25,327 nucleotides of DNA from Zelonia costaricensis. Lineage: Eukaryota; Euglenozoa; Kinetoplastea; Trypanosomatida; Trypanosomatidae. Shown piece after piece: positions 1 through 9,178 of this stretch. Every line of letters begins with the position of its first letter. The stretch's first letter is position 1. A model generated the notes under the pieces. It was not told the DNA's origin, did no database searches, and was given only the letters and a program-made list of their open reading frames with translations. Position numbers and translations under genes: made by a program. The stretch spans positions 1-25,327 of the forward strand of contig JASAOO010003150.1 of NCBI GenBank assembly GCA_030849075.1. Direction: 5' to 3'.

Positions 1-3000
1 GTCAGTCGCTCCTCATCTCCGGAGGAGACCTGACGACGTCTTGAATGAGCGGAAAGCAGCGTCATTCTGTCTTCCTATCCCTCTTCCTTTCCCTTCCCGC
101 GTACCAGTCAAGCTTCGTTGGTGAACACACACACACACACACAAACACAGATACACACGAACACACACACTGGCACTGGTACCATCAGCATCACACACTT
201 TTTTGTCTTCGGTCAGCCTTCGAGTTTTCCATCCACACTCGAGTCAGCATCCTTGCGCGAAGCAAGGGAAGGGAACAAAAAACAAAGAAAAGAACTCACT
301 TTCTCCAAACTCCAATGCTTCGTCGCGTGCATTGTCCTCATCACCGGCTTCTCTCCCACGTGGCCGGTGCTCGCTCGGTGCGCGTAGTTTGCAGGAAACT
401 CATCCACTTGCGCGCCTCAGCGCTTTGTTGTGTTGCGCACGAATTATAATGCACAGCTGTGCCTTCCCTGTGTTACCGATGCCCACGCCACTCTCGCCAC
501 CGTCCTCGTTCTCCACTTTTTTTTTTGCTCTTTGCGTTCAACAAATGCGTCTCTCTGCGCGGCACGTCGTGAGACTCGTGTCTCTCGCCCCCCTCCACGA
601 CAGCGTGGAGAGGAGGGATGAAAGGATGGAGGGAGGGGGGGGGGTAGTAGCGTTAGCTGCCACACGCGTAGCAGAGTACATGACCTCCATCTCAGCCGCC
701 CCTCTCTGTGCTCTCTCTCCTCTCACCTCTGCGTTCGTCTCGCAGAGCGAGTGCAAAAGGGGGAGGGGGGGGTGAAGCTTGTGCCGCGGAACGCAGACAG
801 GGCGACCAGGTCACAGCACCTAATGCCAACCACCGCCGCAAACTACTGCCGCTGGGGGCATCCGCACTGGCGAACTGCGCAGGCACACATCCACAGACAG
901 AGGGAGGACGAGGCACGACGAGGCATACGCAGAGAGGTTGAACACAAAAACCCAAGAAGGGGAATATGAGTGTGGTGGTGGGGGAGAGCAGGGATACTGT
1001 GAGACATTGAAACACACCGGGTGGGAAGGCAAGCCGGTGAAGAGAGTCTGTGAAACACAGAGAGAGAAGAAACAACATAACTCAAGTCATAGAAAGCACC
1101 GTACAGGAATGACACGCAAACACACAAACACACAGACGTACATACGTACACAGGGTCGTATCTGCGCTGACGCACCTGCGAGGGAGGACAGCGGTGCAAG
1201 ATGCGTGTACGCATCGAAACGCACACTTACACGTATAGACGCTCACGTACATACACACACGCACACCCAGGTACACACACGCAGAGACACAGAAAAACGC
1301 ACGCAACACAGAAGGAAGAGGGGGGGGGGAAGCAAGACAGGAAAAAAAAGTGAGGTAACGAAGTCGAGAAAGACGAGTGTCCAGACGCGGAGGTGCGCGA
1401 AGGCGGAAAAACCACGAGGCGGAAGCAAGACGAGGGGTCCGAGTGTGTGAGGGGGAGGAGGTGAGGGAGGACTGGGGAAGAGGTGAAAAAAGAAGAAGGA
1501 TCAGGAGGAGTGCGAGACGTAGTGAAGGCAGCGAAAGCAGATCAAGCCCAACGGCAGCAACCAAACAGAAAGCAAAAGGACTGGAGGTCTGGGGAACACA
1601 CACACACACACAAAAAGGAAGTGACGAACGCCAACGGGGGGCCCTGTAGGCGAAAGAGGAATGGCTGAAGACACGAAAGCAAGCGACTGACTGGTTTAAA
1701 GTAGGCAAAGGAGGGCTGACAGCGGAGGCAAAAGAAAAAGAAATCAAAGGAGCACACGAAGGGGAAAAGAACTTGTGAAGCGAAAGCGGTGGAGGGGGAG
1801 GAGGGGATGGGAGGGAGGAGGAAAGCGGGAGAAACAAAGGAGGAGAACGGGGGTCGGAAAGAGAGGCAAACAGAAGCGAGTGCTGTGAAAGCGGGGGAAG
1901 GAAATGGAACGTACCAAAAACAAAAGACAATAAAAGCACGCATCGGCTAGCAACCGGACATGTCAGGCGTCCGCGTACTCTTCACAATGAAGAGGGAAGG
2001 ACAACCGGGCAACGGGCTAGATGAGCTATTGGTGACAAAGGAAAGGGTAAAGGAAGGGGGGGGGGGAGAGTGCGAGAGAGAGCGTAAAGGGCGAAAAGCG
2101 CGAACGAAAGAACGGAGGTAACCGCGAAGGGCCTCTCCCCCCCCCACACACACACGCCGAGACCACGAGAGGGGAGCGGCAGGGGGAGGGGGAGGTGAAG
2201 GCAGCGCTGAGAGAAAGCAGAAGTGGACATGCTCGCTGCAGCTCACGCACTCGGACAGACACACACACACACATACGCACGCGCGCGTTAGCCAAGATGT
2301 ACGTTGCTGGCTGACGGAGACACGAGAAAGGAAGGGGTTGGGGCGAAAAAAAAAAAATGAAGCAAACAAGCCAACAACAACGACGCCTTTCACTGTGAGG
2401 GGGGAAGACGAGGGGACGGAGGCGAGGCGAGGGAAGCGGGACGCCCTCACACCCACCTACCCACACACACACACAAAGAGGTTCACGTTGCAGGAGCTCT
2501 CACTCGAGAAGAAACGAGCCCGTAAATCGAAAAAAAAGGAGAGAGCGCGAGAGGGCAAATCAGAACAGAGCGCGACATCGAAGCAGCCAGTTCACAGACG
2601 CGAGTCGAAAGCCGCAAACAAAAGGAAAGCAAGCAAGTGGGAACCCACAAGGGGCAACGACAAAGGAAGGCAAAACAGACGCAAGTCGAGTTGCGTGACA
2701 CTCAGCGCAGGCGCAAGAGAAGGAAGAGAGCGCAGAGAGGAAAGGAGCGGGATGAGGAGGGGGGGGGGAATGGTGTGAGAACGAGTTCGTGCGCGGGCTG
2801 GGTTGAGCAGAGGATGGGAAGAGGGGGGGGGGGTTCATAGAGGTGGAAAGGCGGCCAGATGAAAAAAACGAGACACCAGACGCTCAGGCTCAGAGAAAGA
2901 AGAAGGGGAAGGCGCCGCGTAGACACACACACACACACACACGGGTACAAATAACGCACGTACCAACACGCGCACCTGCGCGCGTCGCGCTCGTCTTACG

Positions 3001-3647
3001 ATTTCTTGTTTTTTTTTCTTGCTTGACGACGTGTGTGCGTGCGTGTGTTTTTGGGTTTGTGCCGCGCGGCTGCTGCTGTGCGATCGAGCGAGGAACAAAC
3101 GGGGGTGGGGACCAACGCAGCCGCCAACAAACTCCCCAATCGGTCACCCCCGCTCAAGTAGGGGGGGGAAGGCGAGGACTGTGCACATCCACAGCCAGAC
3201 ACGCACGCCAGTCCCTCCTTGGGTTGGGGCCGGGAACACTACGCGTCGCGAACGCGCGTTTGTGTGTGTGTGTGCGTGTGGCTGTGTGGGGGGCCCTGCG
3301 TGCCTGTGGCGATGGCGTTTTCTCTTTCAGGTCGAAAACGCTGATGCCATGGCCAGCTGCCGCCACCTCCGCCGTGGGGTTCCCGCCCCTTCTCATCCCG
3401 CGTTGCGCCCCTTCCCCACTTTCTCCGTCTCTCCGCGCCTCCGCCTTGCTCTCTTTCCCCGCCCACACCCCCGCGGCGGTGCTGAAGGGGATGCGACCTG
3501 GCATGCCGCGCGGGGTGCCGGTGGTGGTTGGAGAGAAAAAAAAAAATGGCTGGGAGAGGAGAGGAAGAGAAGGAGCGGAGGGAGAAGGGCGGGTGGGAGG
3601 CGACTGCGCGCGGCACGAGTCGTTCTTCTCTCTTGCGGTTCCCCTTT
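1..3647. other. Gene-free stretch, 3' flank of the HNPY CCCH gene
   Basis: I see no credible coding region here. The plus strand is mostly purine-rich with (CA)n tracts (around 122-170, 1250-1300, 1598-1612, 2262-2274, 2923-2942), so the minus strand, which would be the RNA, is pyrimidine- and GU-rich. Open frames on the minus strand, such as the 285-codon one at 1082-1939, translate to Ser/Leu/Phe/Pro/Cys-rich low-complexity protein and are explained by composition alone. The part nearest 3647 is expected to be 3' UTR of the CCCH gene ending at 3648. The first 950 bases contain several plus-strand pyrimidine patches (for example 60-110 and 500-540), a local reversal of the prevailing bias. 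Confidence 0.6.
3315..3341 (-). other. Perfect 8-bp stem-loop in a predicted 3' UTR
   Basis: Plus-strand GCGTTTTC (3315-3322) is the exact reverse complement of GAAAACGC (3334-3341), leaving an 11-base loop. It lies about 300 bases past the stop codon of the CCCH gene at 3648-4793, so it should be in that gene's 3' UTR. A structural element recognised by an RNA-binding protein is possible; no function is known to me. An 8-bp hairpin can also arise by chance in 25 kb. Confidence 0.35.
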
Positions 3648-4793
3648 TTACGGCTCCATCACCATCGCAGGGAGGTCAGCGTCGCTGGGCATCTCGACCG
3701 CCACGCACTTCGCCATCGGGCGGTACACGGCGCTGCCAGCGGACTCGTTGTAGCCGTACGCCGCCTCGTCGTTGCTGAAGCCGCTGCTGGAGGCGTGCAG
3801 CTCGTACGCCTTGCCGTAGTGGGGGTGCTGCGGCTGCGGCGCCTGCTGCGTGACGGAGCTGGGCACCAGCGGCATCATCATCTCGGAGGACGGGAAGAAG
3901 TACTCCTCCTCCACCGGTTCCTCCTCCGCGTACCAGTAGCCGTCCACCATCGTCTCCGCCTCCACAGGGGCGCGGTACACCGGGAAGATGCGGGCGGCGG
4001 CCGGGATGAGGTCGTAGGCGTACGGGTTGTGGGTGAAGTACGTCGTCATGGTGCTCTGCAGCTGGAGGTCCTGCCCCGCCTGCGGCTGGGGGTGCGAGAG
4101 AGACAGGGACTGAGGCTGAGACTGGGACTGGGACTGCGAGGCGTAGTGGACCGACGGCTGCTGCTGCTGCACGTGACGGTGCTGCACGTGGCGCTGGTGG
4201 TGGCTCTGCGGGAAGGCGGACTGCTGCTGCTGCTGCTGCGAGGCCGTCTCCGGCTGGCGAACGCGCAGGTTGTGGCGGTTGTGGTGGTAGTGGCTGCGGA
4301 ACACCTCGCCACTCTCAGAGATGACCTCCTCGAGCTCGTAAGTGGGGCGCTGCGGCTCTACGGCGTCGGCGGCGGGGGCGGGGGCGTGACGCACGGCGTG
4401 GGCGTTGCTCTGGGAGTGGTGGTCGCGCGTCGCGGCTGGGGTGGTGGCGCCGAAGCCGGTGCGGCGCTTCGCCTGGTTCTGCTGACGCTGGAATGCCTTG
4501 ATCGCCTCCTCCGTGATAAGGCCATCGCGGATGTTGTCCTCACTCGTGCGCACCTCCTCCTCGCCGTGGGCGAACATGCAGCGCACCTCGTAGGGGCAAG
4601 CCCCCTTCGCCACGAAGTTCTTGCACAGCTTCGTCTTGTAGCGGTCCGCAAGGATGTGCTTCTCCTCCTCACCCTCACCTGCGGCCGTGGCCGGCGCGCG
4701 CTTGTGGGGCTGCTGCTGCTGCGCGTGCTCGGCGGCGGCGCCGTTGCGCTTCGGCGCGGCGGGGTGGGACTGAGACTGGGTCTGGTTCGTCAT
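3648..4793 (-). CDS. CCCH zinc-finger protein with an HNPY motif (putative mRNA regulator)
   Basis: This 381-residue protein starts at ATG 4791-4793 and ends at TAA 3648-3650. It has one CCCH finger, Cys57-x8-Cys66-x5-Cys72-x3-His76, with the lead-in RYKTKLC typical of tristetraprolin-type RNA-binding fingers. Around it lie an N-terminal Gln/Ser/His-rich stretch, a charged helix-like segment (about 80-110), polyQ (186-191), a Gln/Ser tract (about 219-240) and an acidic Tyr-rich region (about 280-300). The tetrapeptide HNPY at 255-258 matches H(E/D/N/Q)PY, the consensus reported for partners of trypanosome MKT1; ZC3H11 is a known example of an MKT1-binding CCCH protein. The inferred role is cytoplasmic binding of mRNA 3' UTRs, with recruitment of MKT1-PBP1 to raise stability or translation. 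A specific orthologue cannot be assigned. The 483-codon frame on the opposite strand is an antisense shadow. Confidence 0.93.
   Translation of the reverse strand: MTNQTQSQSHPAAPKRNGAAAEHAQQQQPHKRAPATAAGEGEEEKHILADRYKTKLCKNFVAKGACPYEVRCMFAHGEEEVRTSEDNIRDGLITEEAIKAFQRQQNQAKRRTGFGATTPAATRDHHSQSNAHAVRHAPAPAADAVEPQRPTYELEEVISESGEVFRSHYHHNRHNLRVRQPETASQQQQQQSAFPQSHHQRHVQHRHVQQQQPSVHYASQSQSQSQPQSLSLSHPQPQAGQDLQLQSTMTTYFTHNPYAYDLIPAAARIFPVYRAPVEAETMVDGYWYAEEEPVEEEYFFPSSEMMMPLVPSSVTQQAPQPQHPHYGKAYELHASSSGFSNDEAAYGYNESAGSAVYRPMAKCVAVEMPSDADLPAMVMEP
4221..4238 (-). repeat. CAG6 tract encoding six glutamines
   Basis: Six CTG units on the plus strand read as CAG on the coding strand and give Gln186-191 of the CCCH protein. 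A shorter run near 4150-4165 encodes Gln209-212. Pure triplet runs like this commonly vary in length between strains. Confidence 0.9.
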
Positions 4794-6292
4794 CTTGACT
4801 TGGTGCGAGGGGGGGATGTAGCTGGGGTGTGGGGGTGTAAGAGAGAGGGAGGAGAGAGTGGAGAAGGGACGGAGCTGGAGATGGAGAGAGAAGTGGGGGC
4901 GGAAAGAGGAGAAGGCGAAAGGCGAAGGGAGGCGGGAGGCGGGGGGGGGGGTGAGTTAATGAGGTGGGGGGTGGGGTAGCGGGGATGGCGTTTATACCTG
5001 TTCGGCAGTGGCCAGGGGGGAACATGGATGTGCGTGTGTGTGGCGAGGCGGGAGAGAGGCAGAGAGAAAGAGGCGATCCAGACAAGTGAAGGCGGTGAAG
5101 AGGAGGGTAGAAGGGTGGAGCGGGGCTGGGCATCACTGATGCGTCGCAGCACAAACACGAGGTGCATCCGTTTCGCTTCCCGTTGAGGCGGAGGGTGGGT
5201 GCGGATGTGGGCCGTCAGTTCCCACTGGAAAGGCATGCACGGGATTGCTGTTCGTCCTTCTTTTTCCTTTCTTTCCTTGCACTTTTGTGGAGCAGCGCCT
5301 CCGCCGCCTTCCACGCAGCGTCTTCTCCCCTCCCGTCCGTCGTCGTGATTCACCATCTTCAGCGGGTCAACGGATGGCGTTGGAAAGCCGAAACAGAGAA
5401 AAAGAAGAAAAGAGCACGGGGAAGATGCGAGATGGGGACGAGTCGGAAGACGGGGGGGGGGGGGAGGGTTGGGGAGGAGGTAAGAGAGGGCGGTGGAAAG
5501 GACGCGAAGCCTACATACGTAGATTCTTAGCCGCTAGCGCCCTCCGCATTGCTGATGGGGGACGCCGGCAAGGCACGCTCCATCGCGCGCCTGCACGCAC
5601 AGCGCCACACGTCGCGGGCGGTGAAGACAACTTGTGGGAACAAATGCAAAGCACAAGTACGTCGGAGTAGGGAGGAGGGAGAGGGGGAGGGGGCGGCGAT
5701 ACCGACTGCCGCCCTTGCTTGGTGCGGCGGGGGAGGTGGGCGGGGAGGAGAAGCGAAGGAAAGGAGGTGGGCGGTCAAGCCGCTCACACGTTACTGGGCA
5801 CGGTGGCTCGTCTGCGGTACGTGTCCGAGTGTTCGATGGAGAACGTGGAGGAGGTGGAGTAGGAGAGCGCAGCTAGGGGGGGGGGGGGTGGCGGTGGTGA
5901 AGGGAAGAGGCACAGGTGGTCAACAGGAGCGTGCGCGAAGAGACGAGGTGAGGAGGTCAACGAAAACGAAAAGCAAAAGAAAGAAGAACCCCCAAAGCGA
6001 CAAGGGAAAGTCGACGCGGGCTACGCTTAGAATTCGCCCATAGCGGCCTTTCCCTTCCCTCTACACAAGTGGAGAGGGGCTAAGACGCACGGAGGCGACT
6101 GGAGGGAGGAAGGGGGGGGAGTGAGGCGTGCGGACGGAGAAGGAAGTGGCGGGGTCGGGCCGGGTTTTAGAAACACAGCAAAAGAAAAAAAAGAAGCGAA
6201 GCGACGTGCACACGGGTCGGCTCCGACGGGCGGAAGAGGAGGAGGAGGACGGCGAGGTGCTTTGACTTTACGCGCGGCACCACAGCCATTGT
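4794..6292. other. 1.5-kb intergenic stretch between the CCCH gene and the cupin gene
   Basis: No gene is supported. The left part carries the 5' UTR and trans-splicing signals of the CCCH gene; the right part should be the cupin gene's 3' UTR. It contains a G-run at 5450-5465, another at 5877-5889, and a plus-strand pyrimidine patch at 5240-5335. An 86-codon minus-strand frame at 5527-5787 has no recognisable domain, and its start is a proline-rich low-complexity stretch, so I leave it out. Confidence 0.6.
4822..4876 (-). promoter_or_regulatory. Candidate spliced-leader acceptor region for the HNPY CCCH gene
   Basis: On the minus strand a long pyrimidine tract (plus 4877-4950 is almost all G/A) is followed by AG dinucleotides at 4875-4876 and 4822-4823, 29 to 83 bases before the ATG. 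Trypanosomatid mRNAs receive the spliced leader at an AG just after such a tract. Which AG is used cannot be decided from sequence alone. Confidence 0.5.
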
Positions 6293-6982
6293 TCAGGGAG
6301 CGAGGGCCGCGTGAGAAGACGCCCCCGCGGCGCGCGATCGGCTGGGGATGACTTCGTATGCCATCTGCTGGATGACCGCCTCGTGCTGCGGGCACACCTT
6401 CATCAGGTCCGCCTGCGTAAAAAGCTCGAAGTCGCGGTAGTCGAAACCAGGGCTGACGACGCAGCTCACGAGGGAGTAACCCGCCTGCCCATCCGCACCG
6501 CCCGAATTCACGGAGCTGCCGAAGATGGCACCACCGGGCACGGTGTACTGCAGCAGCTCCCCACGGTCGACTCGACCGCCCACTGGCACGCAGCGGTACA
6601 CGGCGTACTGCGACGCGGGGCTCTGGAGGCTGAGCTCCTCCGGCGTCAGCGGTGCAGCGCGGGGCGGGACGGCGATGCGGTCCTCGTCCTGGGGGTCGCG
6701 CAGGATGACGTGCACCTGCAGCGGGTCTCCGGCGTGGTAGAGCCACGTCTCGTCTGAGCAGAGGCGGTGCAGGCGCGATGGGTTCTCTGGCGTGAGAAGG
6801 AAGTAGATGGTTGTGTAGGCGAGCCGGCGGTTGTTCACCTCGTTGGGGACGTGGTGGACGCTGTGCACGATCTCGCGGTAGTAGCCGCCTTCGGGGTGCG
6901 CCTCGAGCTGCAGGTGGTCAATCCAGAACTTCGCCGAGTACTGCGGCGGCTGCGACGCGCTGGCAGCATCGCTGGTAGACAT
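6293..6982 (-). CDS. Cupin_5 (former DUF985) family protein
   Basis: This 229-residue protein belongs to the Cupin_5 family (PF06172; yeast YML079w is a structurally known member). Visible hallmarks, in order, are HPEGGYYRE at 29-37, a core beta-strand segment TTIYFLL at 57-63, LHRLCSDETWLYHAGDPL at 71-88, VPGG at 148-151 and the family's C-terminal block PGFDYRDFEL at 178-187. The conserved histidines His72 and His83 line the cupin barrel in this family. The biochemical role is not established: structures suggest a small-molecule ligand, and sugar-epimerase-like folds are related. I chose the ATG at 6980-6982 because the domain begins about 15 residues later, and the 97 codons open upstream translate to proline-rich 5'-UTR-like sequence. 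It follows the flavin oxidoreductase gene by 1.0 kb in the same direction. No targeting signal is evident, so it is probably cytosolic. Confidence 0.95.
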   Translation of the reverse strand: MSTSDAASASQPPQYSAKFWIDHLQLEAHPEGGYYREIVHSVHHVPNEVNNRRLAYTTIYFLLTPENPSRLHRLCSDETWLYHAGDPLQVHVILRDPQDEDRIAVPPRAAPLTPEELSLQSPASQYAVYRCVPVGGRVDRGELLQYTVPGGAIFGSSVNSGGADGQAGYSLVSCVVSPGFDYRDFELFTQADLMKVCPQHEAVIQQMAYEVIPSRSRAAGASSHAALAP

Positions 6983-7108
6983 GATGGCGCGGTGGAAGAC
7001 GGTGTGTGTGGAAGGCGCAGGAGGGGGTGGGGGAGGAAGGGGGATGGATGTTCGGGTCGAGGTGGTCGGAAGAGAAGGGAAGGGGTTGAGCGGGGGGGGG
7101 GGGGGAGG
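6983..7108 (-). promoter_or_regulatory. AG-free polypyrimidine leader before the cupin ATG; upstream acceptors
   Basis: The plus strand from 6983 to 7108 contains no CT, so the minus strand has no AG for 126 bases before the ATG and is strongly pyrimidine-rich, including a C-run at plus 7092-7105. The nearest possible trans-splice acceptors are therefore the AGs at 7109-7110 and 7178-7179. The second is preceded by a good tract (CTCTTGTTTTGAG). The mature 5' UTR should be at least about 126 bases long. Confidence 0.5.
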
Positions 7109-7247
7109 CTGCCGAGCCGTGGTGCACGGGTGCCGGTGTGTCAAGGTGATGAGTGCTCTGCACGCAGTGTCAAGTAGCTCAAAACAAGAGCAGAGGAAAG
7201 AGGCAAAGACGAAGGGGGAAAGGGTGATGGAGAGGGGAGGGGTTGAG

Positions 7248-7297
7248 CAGCGAGGAGCACGCTTACCCGGCATCTGGGCACCCCAGCGAGGAGCACG
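7248..7297. repeat. 14-base direct repeat, 36-base period
   Basis: CAGCGAGGAGCACG occurs at 7248-7261 and again at 7284-7297, separated by 22 bases of unrelated sequence. It lies between the flavin oxidoreductase and cupin genes, upstream of the likely cupin acceptor sites. It could be a small local duplication; no function can be assigned. Confidence 0.7.
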
Positions 7298-7998
7298 TCA
7301 GACCTCCGTGAGAGAAGCGCAGCACCTCTTCGCGTTCTTTCTCGTGTGCTGTGTTTTGCCCGTCCCGTGGGAGACGAAGGGCGGACTAGGAAGTGAACAC
7401 GTGCGCGGCGAGGCGGTGGTCAGTGGCGGGTGCGGCGGCGGTATGTGCGTGCGTGCTCGTGTGTGGAATGGAAACGCACTTCAGCAACGTGTCGGGAACA
7501 ACTACAGGGCGGGGCGGGGAGGTTGGGGATAGGGAGCACGAGAGGCCACTGCATGGCGGCCAGCGGTGCCCGTCGGGAGCCGCTGTGTCGCTTCCGCGTG
7601 CGCTTCTACAAGCGCTTTCATATCCCCCCAAGAAAGAAGAGCGCGACCCGCTGCAAAGGCGATCAGTAAGGAAACAAGAAGAAAAAACAATAATAATAGG
7701 AGGTGCGCTGCATCACTGCAGCCGATGCGAATGCGGGGGATGAGCAAGGAAAGCCTCAACAGAGAGCGTTTGCTGGCGACGTGAGAGACGTCGTGAGCGG
7801 CACACGAGGGCATCCGCCTTCAGGGTGCGCCCAGCACGGCCTACCTGCGTTTCGTGCCTCCGTGGGTGTACCACCCTCGCTCCTCTTCCTCCCCGTAGAG
7901 GGACCGCAAAACAGTCCACTTTTCGAGTCTGCCCTCGTGGGCGTCGGGTGGCGGTGACGAGATGGCCCCACAGTAGAGAAAAGAGGCAGCACACTTCT

Positions 7999-9126
7999 CT
8001 AAGCCGTCTTGGGGGCTTCGTAGATGTTCATCTTCGGGTACGGCTCGGAGCGCCAGTACTGCGGCGGCGCGTCCACCTTGCCGCGCAGCTTATGCGCCGC
8101 TTCGTACGGCCAGTGCGGGTTGAAGAGGAACTGCCGCGCAATCGCGATGGCGTCGGCGGCGCCGGACATGAGCGCCGACTCCGCCTCGCCCGCCTCCGTG
8201 ATGAGGCCGACGCCAATTACGTTGATGCCGACCGCGTCCTTGATGGCCTTGGCGAACGGCAGCTGATAGCCGACGCGCACCTGCATCTTCTGCTCCGCCG
8301 CGTTGCCGCCGGAGGAGACGTGAACGGCATCGCAGCCGAGCTCCTTGAGCCGCTGCGAGAAGGCGATCGAGTCGTCGACGTTCCACCCACCCTCCGCATC
8401 CATCCACTCCGTCGCGGAGATGCGCACCCACACCGGCTTCTCGGCCGGGAACGCGGCCCGCACGGCCTGGAAGACCTCCAGCGGCATCCGCATGCGGTTC
8501 TCCAGGCTGCCGCCGTACTCGTCCGTGCGCTTGTTGGACAGGGGCGAGAGGAAGGAGCAGGCGAGGTAGCCGTGTGCAAAGTGCAACTCGATGCCCTCGA
8601 GCCCGATCTTGTCCGCTCGCACGGCGGCATCCGCAAAGGCCTGCGTGAGGTCGGCGATGTCTCGCTTGCTGAGCTCCGCCGGCGCCTGCTCCGCCGGGCT
8701 GAAGGGGATGGCCGAGGCACCGACGGTCTGCCAGCCGTCCGGGTCCTGAGGCGTGAGCTGGCTGCGCACGTCCTCGAAGGGCCGCGCGTGCGAGGCTTTG
8801 CGGCCGGCGTGGGCCAGCTGAATCGCGATCGGCGTCTTGGAGTACTGACGAACCTCGTCGAGCACCACCTTCATGGCGTCGGCAGTGGCGTCGTCCCAGA
8901 TGCCGCAGCACTGCGGGGTGATGCGGCCGTCGGGGCGCACGGCAGTGGCCTCGAGGATGACGAGGCCCGCGCCGGAGGTCGCCATGCTACCGACGTGCAT
9001 GTGGTGGAAAGGCCCCATCTTGCCCTCCGTGGCGCTGTACATGCACATTGGCGCAATCACGATGCGGTTGCGCAGCTGCAGCTGCCCAATCGCATACGCC
9101 TCGAACAGCTTCGGACCAGCCAGCAT
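7999..9126 (-). CDS. NADH:flavin oxidoreductase, YqjM-type old yellow enzyme
   Basis: This 375-residue protein is a complete TIM-barrel FMN enzyme of the old yellow enzyme family, matching the bacterial YqjM/xenobiotic-reductase subgroup rather than classical yeast OYE. Evidence is APMCMY at 25-30 (Cys28 and Tyr30, the YqjM redox-tuning Cys and its Tyr), IQLAHAGRK at 102-110, the substrate-binding pair His182/His185 with Tyr187 in ELHFAHGYL, SFLSPLSNKRTDEYGGSLENR at 191-211, Arg235 in VRIS, and the phosphate-binding segments near GVGLI (305-309) and IARQF (329-333). QYWRS at 356-360 provides Arg359, the likely equivalent of YqjM's arginine finger. It is expected to reduce activated C=C bonds (enones, quinone-like or xenobiotic substrates) with NAD(P)H; the natural substrate is unknown. 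The ATG at 9124-9126 fits the family N-terminus; upstream codons are low-complexity leader. There is no signal peptide or SKL-type tail. Confidence 0.96.
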   Translation of the reverse strand: MLAGPKLFEAYAIGQLQLRNRIVIAPMCMYSATEGKMGPFHHMHVGSMATSGAGLVILEATAVRPDGRITPQCCGIWDDATADAMKVVLDEVRQYSKTPIAIQLAHAGRKASHARPFEDVRSQLTPQDPDGWQTVGASAIPFSPAEQAPAELSKRDIADLTQAFADAAVRADKIGLEGIELHFAHGYLACSFLSPLSNKRTDEYGGSLENRMRMPLEVFQAVRAAFPAEKPVWVRISATEWMDAEGGWNVDDSIAFSQRLKELGCDAVHVSSGGNAAEQKMQVRVGYQLPFAKAIKDAVGINVIGVGLITEAGEAESALMSGAADAIAIARQFLFNPHWPYEAAHKLRGKVDAPPQYWRSEPYPKMNIYEAPKTA

Positions 9127-9178
9127 CCTCTTCCTTTTCTTTTCGTATGTGTGTCTTTTGTGTGTGATTGGGGGGGGG

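Larger units (their letters stand above)
6983..7998. other. 1.0-kb intergenic stretch between the cupin and flavin oxidoreductase genes
   Basis: On the minus strand this holds the oxidoreductase 3' UTR (roughly 7500-7998) followed by the cupin gene's splice signals. A small hairpin (CGACGT 7777-7782 with ACGTCG 7788-7793, 5-base loop) sits in the 3' UTR part. The segment 7555-7680 is compositionally mixed rather than low-complexity; its minus strand contains an ATG-initiated frame of about 39 codons ending at 7502 that could be a short upstream ORF for the cupin gene or chance. Confidence 0.5.

Noticed and set aside
3349..3753. Plus-strand ATG frame following TTTTCTCTTTCAG, resembling a trans-spliced gene
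   Set aside because: The frame is short, compositionally biased and overlaps the end of the CCCH gene in antisense; the pyrimidine tract is short and is part of the stem-loop at 3315-3341.
3528..4979. 483-codon frame on the plus strand
   Set aside because: It is antisense to the CCCH gene and open because GC-rich third positions remove stops on the opposite strand; its sequence is Arg/Leu/Val/Gly-rich with no domain.
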